64,000 nucleotides of DNA from Nelumbo lutea (lineage: Eukaryota > Streptophyta > Magnoliopsida > Proteales > Nelumbonaceae): the NCBI GenBank assembly GCA_022828595.1, contig JAKGHH010000008.1, positions 29,156,906-29,220,905 of the forward strand, written 5' to 3'. Position numbers and translations under genes: made by a program. The notes under the pieces were generated by a model. The model ran no database searches and was not told where the DNA came from. It saw only the letters and a program-made list of their open reading frames with translations. Positions 11,098-22,025 of the stretch are shown here, piece after piece (the stretch's first letter is position 1; the number at the start of each line of letters is the position of its first letter).

Positions 11098-11211
11098 GAG
11101 TTAGGTCCCTCCGTACTACCACAACCTACTGGTGATTATGCAATTGGACCAGATCACCTTGCATCAATGACCAGAGATCATAATTTTTCTGCTCTACAAC
11201 AATATGGGGGG
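11098..11211 (+). pseudogene. ACA-like exon: PTGDYAIGPDHLASMTRDHN region
   Basis: Reads ELGPSVLPQPTGDYAIG, then DHLASMTRDHNFSALQQYGG, the conserved stretch just before the first cytosolic motif of ACA8/9/10 pumps. An acceptor AG may lie at 11099-11100 or further upstream. The 3' edge after QYGG shows GGGGGGCCAAGT rather than a clear GT donor, so splicing here is doubtful. Confidence 0.8.
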
Positions 11212-11293
11212 CCAAGTCTCTCACTAAATGTTCTAGTTGGTTTAATGTACCTTTTGTGTATCCCAATGTGATATACCCATCATATTCCTCCAG

Positions 11294-11425
11294 GTTAAAG
11301 GACTAGCTGACTTGTTAAAAGCAAACCTAGAGAAAGGTACTATAGGAGATGATGCCGATTTACTGTCTCCAAGGAATGCATTTGGATCCAACACATATCC
11401 TCAGAAGAAAGGACGGAGTTTCTGG
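11294..11425 (+). pseudogene. ACA-like exon: VKGLADLLKANLEKG to GRSFW
   Basis: An intact 44-codon exon. The acceptor is CTCCAG and the donor is GTATAG directly after GRSFW. It contains GDDADLL and NAFGSNTYPQKKGRSFW, near-invariant in plant ACA8/9/10 pumps just before TM1. No lesion is seen in this exon. Confidence 0.9.
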
Positions 11426-11551
11426 GTATAGTTTTGGCATATTGTTTTATTAGAAAGTGTCATTGTTTTTGATGGTTGAAAAGTATCATTATTTTCATCA
11501 CCAGTTTTAGTTATGATGGTTCTGCTATTTATGGATGTTATATTGTTGTAG

Positions 11552-11642
11552 ATGTTTCTTTGGGAAGCATGGCAAAGATTTAACCCTTATCATTTTGATG
11601 ATAGCTGCTGCAGCATCCTTGACACTGGGAATAAAGATATAG
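11552..11642 (+). pseudogene. ACA-like exon with TM1; frameshift and nonsense codon
   Basis: Begins FLWEAWQ, then one extra A at 11576 shifts the frame. Compensating by one base, the exon continues DLTLIILMIAAAASLTLGIK (TM1) and ends AAG ATA TAG before GTGAGA. In the family the last codons read Lys-Thr-Glu, so TAG replaces GAG. Two independent lesions in 30 codons support loss of function. Confidence 0.9.
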
Positions 11643-12037
11643 GTGAGATTGGCTGTGGTATATTTGACTTGTTTTTACCTCAACTTCTAACTAATAAAAC
11701 AATGTGGTTATTCATTGGTGAGTATGATTGTAGCTACCAAATATATGTACTGATAATCTGTTATCATCTCTTGAATAATTTTCTGTAGCAAATACCTATT
11801 TGGCATGCAGAATCTATGGATCAACTTATTGGCCAAACTCCAAGATCGACCCGCTTATTGGGCTCACTTTAGCAAAGCAAGGGTTGAATAAGAATCACCT
11901 TTTTTTTTTGGAAGAAAGTGGGGAGTGATAGCATTGCTATGCTGTCAACCTATGTATTGTATAAGACATATACATTGCATCTTAGTTTAAGAATGCTGCG
12001 GTTAAGTGTTTACAACACATAGAAAAATGCAGTTGAG
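11643..12037. other. Start of Ca2+-ATPase intron 3
   Basis: Intron sequence from the GTGAGA donor to the truncated end of the hAT transposase pseudogene. No separate feature. Confidence 0.5.
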
Positions 12038-13700
12038 TTATTTGAATTTTATCTTATATTTACGCTCACAATCTGTAGATTTTCTATTCCCTACCATATT
12101 AGATTCATATAAACTATACATTTCAAATAATAAACTATTAACTTTTTCTTTTTGATTTTTAATTTCAGTATTCATATTTTTACAATACGATTCAAGTAAA
12201 ATATCTACACCATCTTTTTTAATCCTAAGATCTAATATTGCAGCTAAACAATAAAGAGGATAAATGTTCTCCCAATATTTTTTAAATTTATTTTTCATTA
12301 TTTATTGATAAAAAATTATTTTCCATTATTTCAACAATACTTTTAAATTGTGGTTTTTTTCTATATTTAGCAAAGTATTCACTAATCATGAATAATTAAT
12401 TAACTAAAAGGCAACTAGTTGGGTAATAAACACTTGAAAATTCCTTAGTTGCATCATAAAAGTTGTTTAAAAAATCTCTTATATAAATGACCATTTCCCA
12501 ATCTTCATCAAGTATAATATCATGTGGTATTTTAGAATTATAAAAAGCAAAAAGAATTTGTTTATAGGGAATACAACTTTCTAATATAAAATAGATAAAG
12601 TTCCATCTATGTTGAACATCTAACATAAAATGTTTAGATTTTCAACCATAATTATGACATAAATATTTAAATTCTTATTTTCTTGCTCCAAAACTTTTAA
12701 TATATATAATACAATTTCTAATTTTAGAATTATGATGAGAAATAATATTTAAAGCATCTTGAATACGTAATTAAAATGTGATTTGCACATATAATATGAA
12801 ATAATTTACCATTAAAATGGGGTTTTACTTGAGATTTCAAATTATTTATTGTTGAATCATTATTGTTGACATTACCAAAACTAATAGAAAACAAGTTTAT
12901 TGTCAATTCCATAGGCATGTTAAGTGTTTAAAATACTTGCAGCATTAGTTGGCCCACTATGTGGCCTATCAAGCCTAGCAAAACTTAAAATTCTTTTTTG
13001 TAAAAACCAGTTCATCCATAAAATGACATGTGACACAAATATAAGTTAAATTTAATTTAGAGGTCCAAATATCAGAAGTAGTTGCGACTCTAGAATTAAG
13101 ATTTGATAAAGTAGAAATTAAAATTTGTTTATATGAATAAAAAACTTTCAATGCATATGCTCTAATAGTATTTCTAGAAACTTTTTTAAATTGAGGATTT
13201 TTAGAAGGACGTAAAAATTTTTCAAGTTTTTTGTCCTCAATTAATGAAAATGGTTCTTCAACATGTACAATATATTTTGTCAATTTTTGCCTCATTTTTT
13301 CTTGAGAAAATTTAAAAACACCAAAAAACCCCCTCCTAATTTGTGTTTGGGATTTTTCTTTCCCTTCATCTTCTTGTTTCTCATGGGTGGGTAGATGTCT
13401 GCCCAAGTGGCCAGTACCACCCTTAATACAATTAGCTAAAGTCACTCCTACACTTTTGACAAATAGCCTTTTTCCTTTTCCCTCAACCTCCTTTATTTGA
13501 AATAGTTTCCAAACTGGGTTAGTTAATTTAGTTCCCTTTTGCCCTTCCTTTATCTACCCCCAACAATAGTATCAATACTAGGAGTAGGAACTCCAATTTC
13601 ATTAGCATCCATATCATTATCAATGCTAATGTTATCATGTTGTGATCGAATATCATTGACATTGAACATGTTGGGCAATTGGTTTAGGTAGGAGATGACC
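12038..13700 (-). pseudogene. Ac-like hAT transposase, broken and C-terminally truncated
   Basis: hAT transposases excise and reinsert elements with short terminal repeats. Reading leftwards from about 13700: an N-terminal acidic region, a BED-type zinc finger remnant (GTGHLGRHLPTH; one expected Cys appears changed to Ser), then ATTSDIWTSK and the VDN-type HILI block, DVQHRWN (usual DVPTRWN), YYPTS and KNKFKKYW...AAILDLR (usual CFAAILDPR). The C-terminal hATC dimerisation domain is missing, because homology ends at 12038 and ATPase intron follows. Multiple frameshifts. It was inserted into ATPase intron 3 in antisense orientation. Confidence 0.88.
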
Positions 13701-14400
13701 ATTTTTTTTTAAATATAAAAACATTTAAAATTAATTTAATTGTACTCACCTAGATTGCCAGTTCATAATCTCAACTTGATTTCAACGGTCGAAGCCTCCC
13801 AACTTGCTAACTGAGATGCTTGAACAAGCCTTCTTCTCGTTGAAACTTGAAAAAAGTCAAGACTTGTGAATTGGGGAGTAGAGAGAGTATTGAGTGTATG
13901 AGACTGTGAGAGCTTGAGAGAGTATGAGAAGAGAATTGCTGAATTGGTGTGGTGAGAATGGTGTAGAATTGTGTTATTTATAGCAATTAAAAATAATTTA
14001 GTTGCCTAAAATACCCTAAACACTAGTCATTTTTTATTTGTTGGGAGGGGTATTTTGGTCATTTTAAAGTGATTTATTACTTTACCTAAAATGCCCCCAA
14101 ACTAACTGTTATGTAGATGTGGGGGGCATTTTTGTCCCCCAAAGCCAAATACATAAATACCCCCCTTATATAGTTGTTTATAGTTGTTGGGGGGTATTTT
14201 TGTAAACCCCCCCAAAAGATCAAACTAGCTATTGGGGGGGGGGGGTCTTCAACAACTAGCCATTGTGGGCCTGCAGGCCGTGTCAGGAAGTTCCATGCCG
14301 GCTTGTGGACTTGAAAAGCTCAGCCTAGCACAACCCACACAATCGTGTCATGCTTGGCACATATGTGTGTTGTCGTGTCAGCCGGTGTAAAATCTACCTA
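13701..14400 (-). mobile_element. 5' non-coding part of the hAT element
   Basis: Upstream (minus strand) of the transposase. Contains G/C homopolymer tracts at 14207-14247. Near the outer end, 14270-14385, it contains GC-rich words GGCCGTGTCAGG, GCCGGCTTG, CGTGTCATGCTTGGCAC and GTCGTGTCAGCCGG, like the subterminal repeats bound by Ac-type transposases. The exact terminal repeat and 8-bp duplication were not found. Confidence 0.55.
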
Positions 14401-15399
14401 TAATGGTCTCTAACACCTAACCTCTTGGCCCATAGTCATCAAAACACTGCCCATAGGAAAGGACCTCTTCCTTGACTGTAAAAAGCAGTGTCATACTCTC
14501 TGCTTGGATGGATTCCAGGATTAAAGATAGGTTAGTCAAAAACCTAGTGTACTATCATAATCACGTTTGGGATTAAGTGCAACTTTTCAGTTTTGTTCGT
14601 CTTTCTCTAAGGTCCGAGGCATAAATTGAAATTGATCCACATTCAATTTTTCTTCTAAAACAGTAGCAATTGCTTGGGGTCTAACCTTAGCAGCTGAGAC
14701 AAGTTGCTCCACTAGTTTAGCAGCACACCGGTGTTAGTTTTGTTAGGACAAACTCCCCAAGTTTATCCAAAGGTTGAGAATATTCTAAACTAGCACGAGT
14801 CTATTAAATGTCCAGTTTAAGGAGTAATTCACAGAAGCACACCAGTAAGAGCATGAAACAATAATGTATTTTATTCATTTATTGATAAATGTTTATGTAC
14901 ATCAATCTGATTGTAGTTAAGGGCATATACTGTTTGACATTAATCACATCATTAGTGGTGGTGAGATCAAGGAGTTGCCTCTAGTGCAACCTAAAATCAC
15001 TTGGTCCAACATTCAAAGCGATCGGAAGTGCTACAAGATTGATAGATTCTTGCTTACCTTAGATTGGAGGAACAAGAACATTGGGGAGGGTTAAATTGTA
15101 GAGCCTTGCCTCACTTCTAATCTCTAGTAAATGTGCACATGCGTTGCACGTGGAAATTTTAGATAATAATAATTGTAATAACAATAATAATATCATAGAT
15201 ATGTCTAGATATTTTGAAATTTCTTATATAATATTTTATATTTTTATCTAATTTTTAAATTTTATTATTTAATTATGTCATCATGAGCTGTCCTATTTGA
15301 TATTACACAAAAATGGATTTATTTTTATGAAATTTTAAATTTTTTTCTCAATTTTCATTATCAAGAACTCCCAATCCACAGAAGGGGTATAATCAATAT
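14401..15399. other. Intron 3 sequence without recognised features
   Basis: No supported gene or element; AT-rich from 15140 to 15360. Confidence 0.4.
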
Positions 15400-15600
15400 G
15401 AGAATGAATTCTACCTTTATAACCTTGATGCCAAAAAGTCTAATGCCACATTCCCTAAGGTTTTTGGACTTATCAGATTGGATACTAGCATCTATAAAAT
15501 TATCGTTAAGGTGTTGTCTATGAGGACTAAGAAAGTTCTCCCTCTGATCATCTCTTATTAAATCCTCATTGCTAATGAATGTGTGAAGGCCCAAAGGATG
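15400..15600 (+). pseudogene. L1-type LINE reverse transcriptase fragment
   Basis: Reads TSIYKIIVKVLSMRTKKVLP, then LIISY, a TAA stop and ILIANECVKA. This is the plant L1 RT motif block around SLYKIIAKVLAxRL and LIANE. It is a short, stop-containing fragment in the ATPase intron. Confidence 0.75.
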
Positions 15601-15624
15601 GGAGTTACTGCCTTAAATATGGGA

Positions 15625-16720
15625 ACTAATGAGGGAATGGAATGCATTAAAAAGGAATATTCAAATTACAATTTCTACCCTCACAATAGAGATGGACCAA
15701 ATCCAAAAAGAGGGGTATTTTAGTCAAGAGAAGTTCCAGAAACCATGGGGATCTATTAGTAGTATAGATTGGCCTATAGGTTTAAAAACATGTGGCTTTT
15801 TCACCAAGATTTCAAACAAATGTAAAGGGGTGGTGAGCGGCGAGCAGGACAACAATTAAATGGAGAGGAATTAGGTTTCCAAAAGCACTGCAAAATGTTC
15901 AAAGAAAATATTAAAGAATGGAATTTAGAGCACTTTGAGAGGCTGGAGGAGAGGAAGATGAGTATAATTGAGCAAATTGTGGAGCTGGACAAGTCTCAAG
16001 GAAATTTTAGGGAAGAAGATAATGAATCAAGATGGGAGTTGAAGTGTTGGCTTAAGGACATTTTATACAAAGATGTTAGTTGGGGGCAGATGTCTAGATA
16101 TAAATGGATTAAGGAGATGCCAACCAAATTTATATCTAGACATCTTCCTAGAATCGGTTGCCTTGCCTATAATTGTGTCCAGATTGGAGATTGATAAGGG
16201 GGGGGGGGGTGATTAGTCTACAGAAGATGGCTAGGAATTTTTTAAATCACATCAAATCTATGTAGTTTTGGATTGGCTGAATTTAAGCAGGGGGTATAAG
16301 GAGATGCTAGAAGGGCATTTTGATATGGTTGGAATAAGGGGGGCTTTTTCTTTTTTTTCATCAATAGATCAAAGGCTTTGAGGCCACATGGTTTTACCAT
16401 GGCTTTCTTTCAAGATTATTGGGACATTTTAAAGTGTGATCTATTGGATGTCTTTGGAGAATATTTTGAGAAGGGAGTAACTAACTTGGGTCAGGAGTGA
16501 ATGTTCTTAGCCTTGATTCATTAAAAGCTGGGAGCCTTTCAACCCAAAGATTTCAGATGTACTAGTCTGGCAACCAGTCTTTATAAAATCATTGCTAAGG
16601 TCTTGTCTTTAAGGTTAAAAGTCTCTTCCCTTTGATTACCACACCCAATCAAGGAGCCTTTGTGCAAAATAGGCAAATAATAGATCAATTTCTTGTAATG
16701 AATGGGTGTATGAAGAGGTG
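15625..16720 (+). pseudogene. L1-type LINE fragment: EN-RT linker and start of RT
   Basis: The open piece at 15895-16194 reads NIKEWNLEHFERLEERK, then SWGQMSRYKWIKE, the linker between endonuclease and RT in plant L1 LINEs. From 16200 to 16720 broken frames continue into RT: SLYKIIAKVLSLRLKSLFP, GAFVQNRQIIDQFLVMN. A G-run at 16199-16210 and several stops mark decay. Because the same RT block already occurs at 15400-15600, two LINE copies or a rearrangement are present. Confidence 0.8.
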
Positions 16721-16808
16721 AAGATGAAATTTGTAAGTTAGACACAGAAAAACAACTTGTGATTTGGTGGATTTTTTTTTTGTTGGAAATGTTGAGGAAG
16801 TATTTGCT

Positions 16809-17000
16809 TTAGTTGTAAGTTGGACATAGACAAAGGTTATCATTTGGTGGATGGTTTCTTTGCATGTGACCAAACAATCTTAGTCTACTTTCCATCATTT
16901 TATCAACCATTGGATCTATTCCTAGGTTGTTGCTTTGAATGAGTCTATAATCCAGGGAAAGACTTCCCTGGGTTATCAATCTTAGTCTACTGCCAATCAT
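16809..17000 (-). pseudogene. RTE-type LINE C-terminal fragment
   Basis: The frame KMMESRLRLFGHMQRNHP resembles the KMxENRLRWFGHVxRRP motif near the C terminus of plant RTE-clade LINE proteins. Only this tail is present, inside ATPase intron 3. Confidence 0.6.
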
Positions 17001-17559
17001 GCATCCTTTCTAGTTTTTGGTTGGATGCATTGCGTCAAACACCCACATGAACTTGTTTGGGCTTGCTTCATAAGGTCTTATAGAGGTGGTGGACTAATCT
17101 CCTAGGATCAGGAGTGTAAGATGTTAACAACACACTAGTTACTTGATGTAATGCAACTAGGAGATAACTATAAACATTGGAAGTTTATGTTGTTGATGCT
17201 TGGAGCACTTTGGTACGATACACATGTTTGCTTCACTTCGGCATTTTCACTCGATGTGTTTTATATGTTATGCTTCTGTATTTTAGTTTTGAGCAAGCAT
17301 GGTTTCTAAATATTTAATTGTAGAAAAAATTAATTTGTATTTTATCTATATATTGTTTTGTACTTTTTTTTTGAAATTCTTAAAAGATTTTTGCCTTCTT
17401 TTAAAAGTGTGCATTCCTCTCCTTGCCATTGCACTCAGGCATCAGAAGGCCCTTTTTGCTTTTCTTGTGCATTGTGCTTTTAAAGCACTGTATGCTTATA
17501 TCTATGTCTATGTTTATTTGTTTTGATTAATATTTTTGCCATTCTACTATCTAATATAG
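17001..17559 (+). other. End of Ca2+-ATPase intron 3
   Basis: T-rich intron sequence leading to the acceptor CTAATATAG at 17551-17559. No separate feature recognised. Confidence 0.5.
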
Positions 17560-17628
17560 GGTATTAAGGAGGGCTGGTATGATGGGGAAGCATTGCCTTT
17601 TCTGTTCTTCTTGTTATCGTTGTTACAG
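17560..17628 (+). pseudogene. ACA-like exon with TM2; one base missing
   Basis: GIKEGWYDG, then, after allowing for one lost base near 17587, GSIAFSVLLVIVVTA: the loop between TM1 and TM2 and TM2 of ACA pumps. Acceptor TATAG; donor GTACAC directly after GTTACAG. The phase (one base of an Ala codon) matches the next exon at 32548. Confidence 0.9.
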
Positions 17629-18241
17629 GTACACCATTCATCATTCCTGCCTGTTTTAATGTGATTGGTTTAACCCTTTCATTATTGTCTTAATGTGTAG
17701 CATGTTTTGAATTGAACATGAATTAACTTTTTTTTTCCTGTGGTCGGGATTTGTGCAATTTCACTTGGTTCATAATATTTGATTAGTTCTTGTTTTCTTA
17801 TTACTTTTCTGAATTCCTTTTAAGTTGTCATGTCATGACGTGATTGTCCTTTGGTTCCCAATGCATTGGAATGAATTTGCAATTGTATATGGTTGATTCG
17901 CAAAGGAAAAAAGCAAAGCTGAAAATGAGTGGGCTTTGGCAGTGGTTAGGAAATGCTGTTATATAGTCTAAACTCTAAAGCCTTTGCACTAGTAGATTTT
18001 CCAAACTAATTCAACCTTGTTCCTTTGATCAGTTATTCATACTGAGGGAGAAGGAAAAGAGGATGATGTCCATGGGATAAAGGTATGGTGGTTGAAGTGC
18101 AAAGTAACTAGCACCATGAGCCACTTGATGCGTCATATGAGGAAGGGGGTGAAACGGTTTCTAGAGTCTTGACTGAATAGGATGATGAATAGGCAAGGGG
18201 TGATGCATGATAACCCATACCCACTTGTGCAATTACCTTGA
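17629..18241 (+). other. Intron 4 of the Ca2+-ATPase before the Copia insertion
   Basis: Intron sequence. No gene or clear repeat up to the Copia target-site copy TTTAC at 18242-18246. Confidence 0.5.
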
Positions 18242-18246
18242 TTTAC

Positions 18247-18327
18247 TAAAGGCAACCTTGGAAGAAGTGGAGAGGAAAAAGATGGAAAAGACAAGAGATT
18301 GGAGAGCCAAAAGAGAAAGTGGTAGCC
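18247..18327 (-). repeat. Copia 3' LTR, left part
   Basis: Matches 30478 onwards (AAGG/GCAACCTTGGAAGAAGTGG versus AAAGCAGCCCTGGAAGAAGTG, then AAGAGATTGGAGA). It is cut at 18327 by the Ty3/gypsy insertion; the remainder is 23918-24001. Confidence 0.8.
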
Positions 18328-18863
18328 TGACGCAGCGTGGAAGCAATGGAAAAACGGAGCTGGCTATGCAAGCACCGGGCGAACCTAGTTTCTAGCGAAA
18401 CTACACGATTTCTCTAGGAGAGAGAAAAGGTGGCAGAATTTTAAGAAGAAAACTGAAGAAATTCTGAAGTAAAATCTAAAGTATGAATTGATCAATAATT
18501 CTGGGAAATAGCAGTATTTATAATACATTGAGAAATTGTAAAATAATTAGGAAATCACATGGATCTTGATCTTGATCTTGATCTTCTTGAGCTGTCTTGA
18601 TAAGGTCGAACCCTCTTAGAATTCTTGGGTTTGATCTCCACCATCCGATTTCCCTAGATGCATGGATCTTGGATTATCTTGGAGTCTTTCTTGATAATCT
18701 TGGAAGAGTTTTGCATTATCTTGCCAATCTTGGAAGAGTCTTGCTAATCTTGGATTCTTGAATCCCTTGCTTATCTTGAATTATTGGATCTTAGTTAACT
18801 TATCCTTATCCTAGGAGATACTGCCCCCAGGGATGAGATGGGCCTTGTGATGGGCCTCCATCA
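18328..18863 (-). repeat. Ty3/gypsy 3' LTR (left)
   Basis: 536 bp, same length as the right LTR. Contains a GATCTT tandem run near 18561-18585 and several AATCTTGG units. The pol frame ends inside it at 18806. Confidence 0.93.
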
Positions 18864-19936
18864 TTCTCCCCCACTTGGAGAGAACTCAACCCCGAGTCGT
18901 GACTAGGGTAGGCGAGTGTTATTTCCGGCAGGTACCGATGAAGGTCAGCAACGTTGAAGGTCCTAGACATACCCATATGATCTGGTAAATCTACTACACA
19001 AGCATTGTCATTAATCTTCTTCACGATCTTATATGGACCATGCTTCCGAGGCTTCAACTTGTTGTAAGTACCTACGGGAATCCTTTCCTTCCTTAAGAAG
19101 ACCATGACCTCATCACCTACATCAAACATTTGAGGTCGGCGGTGCTTGTCTGCGGCCATCTTGTACTTGGTGTTGGATTGCTCTAGCTTCTGCTTCACAG
19201 CTTCTTGGACGGACTGGATTTGTTCTGCCATCTATTTTGCTGAGATACTGGCGTTGGGTACTTTTGGAAGTTTTACTAAATCCAGTGCATGGTTAGGGAC
19301 CTTCATGTATACAATGGAGAATGGGGATCTGCCTGTAGAACTATGCACTGCATTGTTGCAGGTGAACTCAGCCTGGGCTATGGCGAAGTCCCATTGTTTT
19401 GGCCTCTCCTGGCATATGCTGTGAATTAGATTCCCTAAGGTCCGGTTTACCACTTCTGTCTGTCCATCTGTCTGCGGATGGGCTGTACTGCTGAAATTAA
19501 GTGATGAATCAAACAACCTCCACAGGGTCATCCAAAAGTGACTGAGGAACCGTGTGTCACGATCTGAAGTGATGGTCTTGGGTACCCCATGCAAGCGGAC
19601 AATCTCCCTGAAAAATAATTTGGCTGTTGCAGATGCATCTGCTGTTTTTTTGCATGAGAGGAAGTGAGCCATTTTTGAGAATCTATCAACTACCACGAAG
19701 ATGGAGTCCATGTTTCTCTAGGTCTTTGGCAAGCCTAGCACAAAATCCATGGACAAGTCTTCCCATATAGTAGTAGGAACGGGTAAGGGCATGTAGAGAC
19801 CTGTGTTCTGGGTTTGTCCCTTAGCTGTCTGACAAACATAGCACCTGCTTACGACGGTAGACACGTCCCTTCCTAATTTCGACCAGTAATACTGCCCCTT
19901 AACTGCTTCTACTATTTTGTCCCTTCCCACCCCCAT
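18806..19936 (-). pseudogene. Ty3/gypsy integrase (zinc finger, D,D-35-E core, C-terminal module)
   Basis: Zinc-finger part at 19936-19718 ([20 protein letters not shown]); the upstream His pair is lost in a deletion/frameshift near 19915. Core at 19711-19232: VVVDRF (Asp 9), TSDRDTRF (Asp 50) and HPQTDGQTE (Glu 86) keep exact D,D-35-E spacing. C-terminal part at 19231-18806: [52 protein letters not shown] codons separate the three pieces. The last piece extends 58 bp into the 3' LTR, a trait known for CRM-clade chromoviruses; no standard chromodomain is evident. Confidence 0.9.
18864..18880 (-). other. Polypurine tract of the Ty3/gypsy element
   Basis: On the minus strand CTCCAAGTGGGGGAGAA directly abuts the TG of the 3' LTR, where plus-strand DNA synthesis is primed. 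Confidence 0.8.
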
Positions 19937-20678
19937 TCAAATCCCTGATGATCTTTTCACGGAGGGAGGTGCAAGGGATACACAATTGTTCCCCTTTCAT
20001 AAGGAACCCATCATAAATAAAGAAGTCTTCTGCTGGCTGCTTATTCACACATTTCTTCCATACCTGTTGGAAGTCTTCATCTTGGGCATATAAGTCCTTT
20101 AGGCACTCAAAACCCACAATCTCAACGCTGAGGGTCTTGATGAGAGCTACACCCCTGCTAAGTGCATCAGCCAATTTATTTTGCTGTCTTGTCTTATACA
20201 CAATTTTATATGGGAACTTGTCTGGGAAAGCAGACCATCTGGCACGTAAGTCACTTCTTAATTGCTTTTGCCCATTAAGATATTTTAGGGCTTGATGGTC
20301 AGTGTAGAGAACAAATTCTTTTGCAATTAAATAGTGTTCCCATGTTTTCATGGCTCTAACCACAACATAAAACTCTTTGTCGTAAGTAGACCACTTTCTC
20401 CTGGCTTCACATAATTTTTCACTGAAGAAAGAAATAGGTCTTTTCTCTTGGGACAATACAGCCCCTATGCCAACTCCACTGACGTCACATTCAACTTCAA
20501 ATAATTTATTAAAATCTGGCAAGGCAAGAATAGGGGCAGAACATAATTTTTCTTTTATGAGAGCAAAACTTTGCTCTTGTTCTTCTCCCCATTGAAATTT
20601 ACCCTTTTTCAAACATTCAGTAATGAGATCCATGATACTACTAAAATTCTTGATAAAGCACCTATAGAAGGTTGCCAA
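19899..20678 (-). pseudogene. Ty3/gypsy end of RT and RNase H
   Basis: Begins [15 protein letters not shown] (RT thumb/connection). RNase H follows with [18 protein letters not shown] (catalytic Asp), [18 protein letters not shown] (Glu), [12 protein letters not shown] (Asp) and NKLADALSR (Asp). All four catalytic acidic residues are visible. It is separated from the RT fingers/palm by a TGA just after VTDVR. Confidence 0.9.
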
Positions 20679-20687
20679 CCCATGAAA

Positions 20688-22020
20688 TCACCTGACATCT
20701 GTGACAGTGGACGGGGTCGACCACTCCCTAATGGCTTTCACTTTTTCTTCATCTACTTTTACACCATCCTTGCTTATAATAAATCCCAGGAATAATAAAT
20801 TATCATTCATGAATATGCATTTCTTCAAATTAGCATATAATTTATTTTCCCTCAATGTTTTCAGGACCTCCCTAATATGTCCCACATGCTTAGTGATAGA
20901 TTTGTTGTATATCAAAATATCATCAAAATAGACTACCACAAATTTACCAATGAAGGGGCACAATACCTGGTTCATCAGCCTCATGAATGTGCTGGGTGCG
21001 TTGGTTAGTCCAAAGGGCATGACCAACCACTCGAACAAGCCATCTCTAGTCTTGAAGGTTATCTTCCATTCATCTCCGAGACGGATCCTGATCTGATGAT
21101 AGTCACTCCTGAGATCAATCTTTGAGAAAACTATAGCTCCATTAAGTTGGTCCAACATGTCGTCTAGCCTAGGAATAGGAAATTTGTACCCAATGGTGAT
21201 CTTGTTAATGGCTCTGCTGTCGGCACACATTCTCCAACTGCCATCCTTTTTAGGTGTTAATAAGGTAGGTACTGCGCAAGGACTCATGCTGATTTGAATG
21301 TGTCCCTTTTTCAATAATTCTTTTACCTTTTCCCGTAAGATTTCATTCTCCTTAGGACTCATCCTATAATGTGGGAGGTTAGGTAGACTGGCACCTGAAA
21401 CAAAATCAATATGGTGCTGTATGTCTCTCATGGGAGGGAGTTCATTTGGTAACTCTTCTGGAACTACATCATTGAATTCATCCAGTAGTCCCTGTACTTC
21501 TACTGGGATTTTACTTTCATCATTAACATATTCTCCTTTTACTACTAGCAAATGTATTTCATGAGTATCCTTACATTCTTTAACAAATTCAGCATGATGA
21601 TGGGTGATGGTAAGGAAATTATTCTCGTGTGTTTTTGAAACATTTGTAATATTTTTTTCTGCTATGGGTAACAAAGTATAACGTGTACCTTCTTTTTCAA
21701 GTTGGTAGGTATTCTTTCTACCCATGTGCCTTGCATCTGTATCAAATTGCCAAGGCCTCCCTAACAAAATATGGCAAGCATCCATATCTACAATATCACA
21801 ATATGCTTCATCATGGTACTTACCAATAGAAAAAGGTACCTTGCAGCGTTCTTCCACTCGTATGGATCCTCCTTCCTTGATCCACCCAATTGTGTATGGG
21901 TTGGGATGTTTTTCAGGAATCAACTGTAATTGTTGGATGACATCACTACAAATAATATTTTCCTGACTACCACTGTCAATAATTAAATTAAATAATTTTC
22001 CCTTGACAGTACATCTGGTA
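20688..22020 (-). pseudogene. Ty3/gypsy protease and reverse transcriptase
   Basis: The retropepsin active site [12 protein letters not shown] is encoded near 21960-21990, followed by [13 protein letters not shown] then shows [33 protein letters not shown] (first Asp), [17 protein letters not shown] and the catalytic [10 protein letters not shown] (Asp-Asp intact). The frame from 21923 is open to 20688. A stop lies upstream between gag and protease (near 22024). This is the best-preserved polymerase in the window. Confidence 0.92.
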
Positions 22021-22025
22021 CGAAA

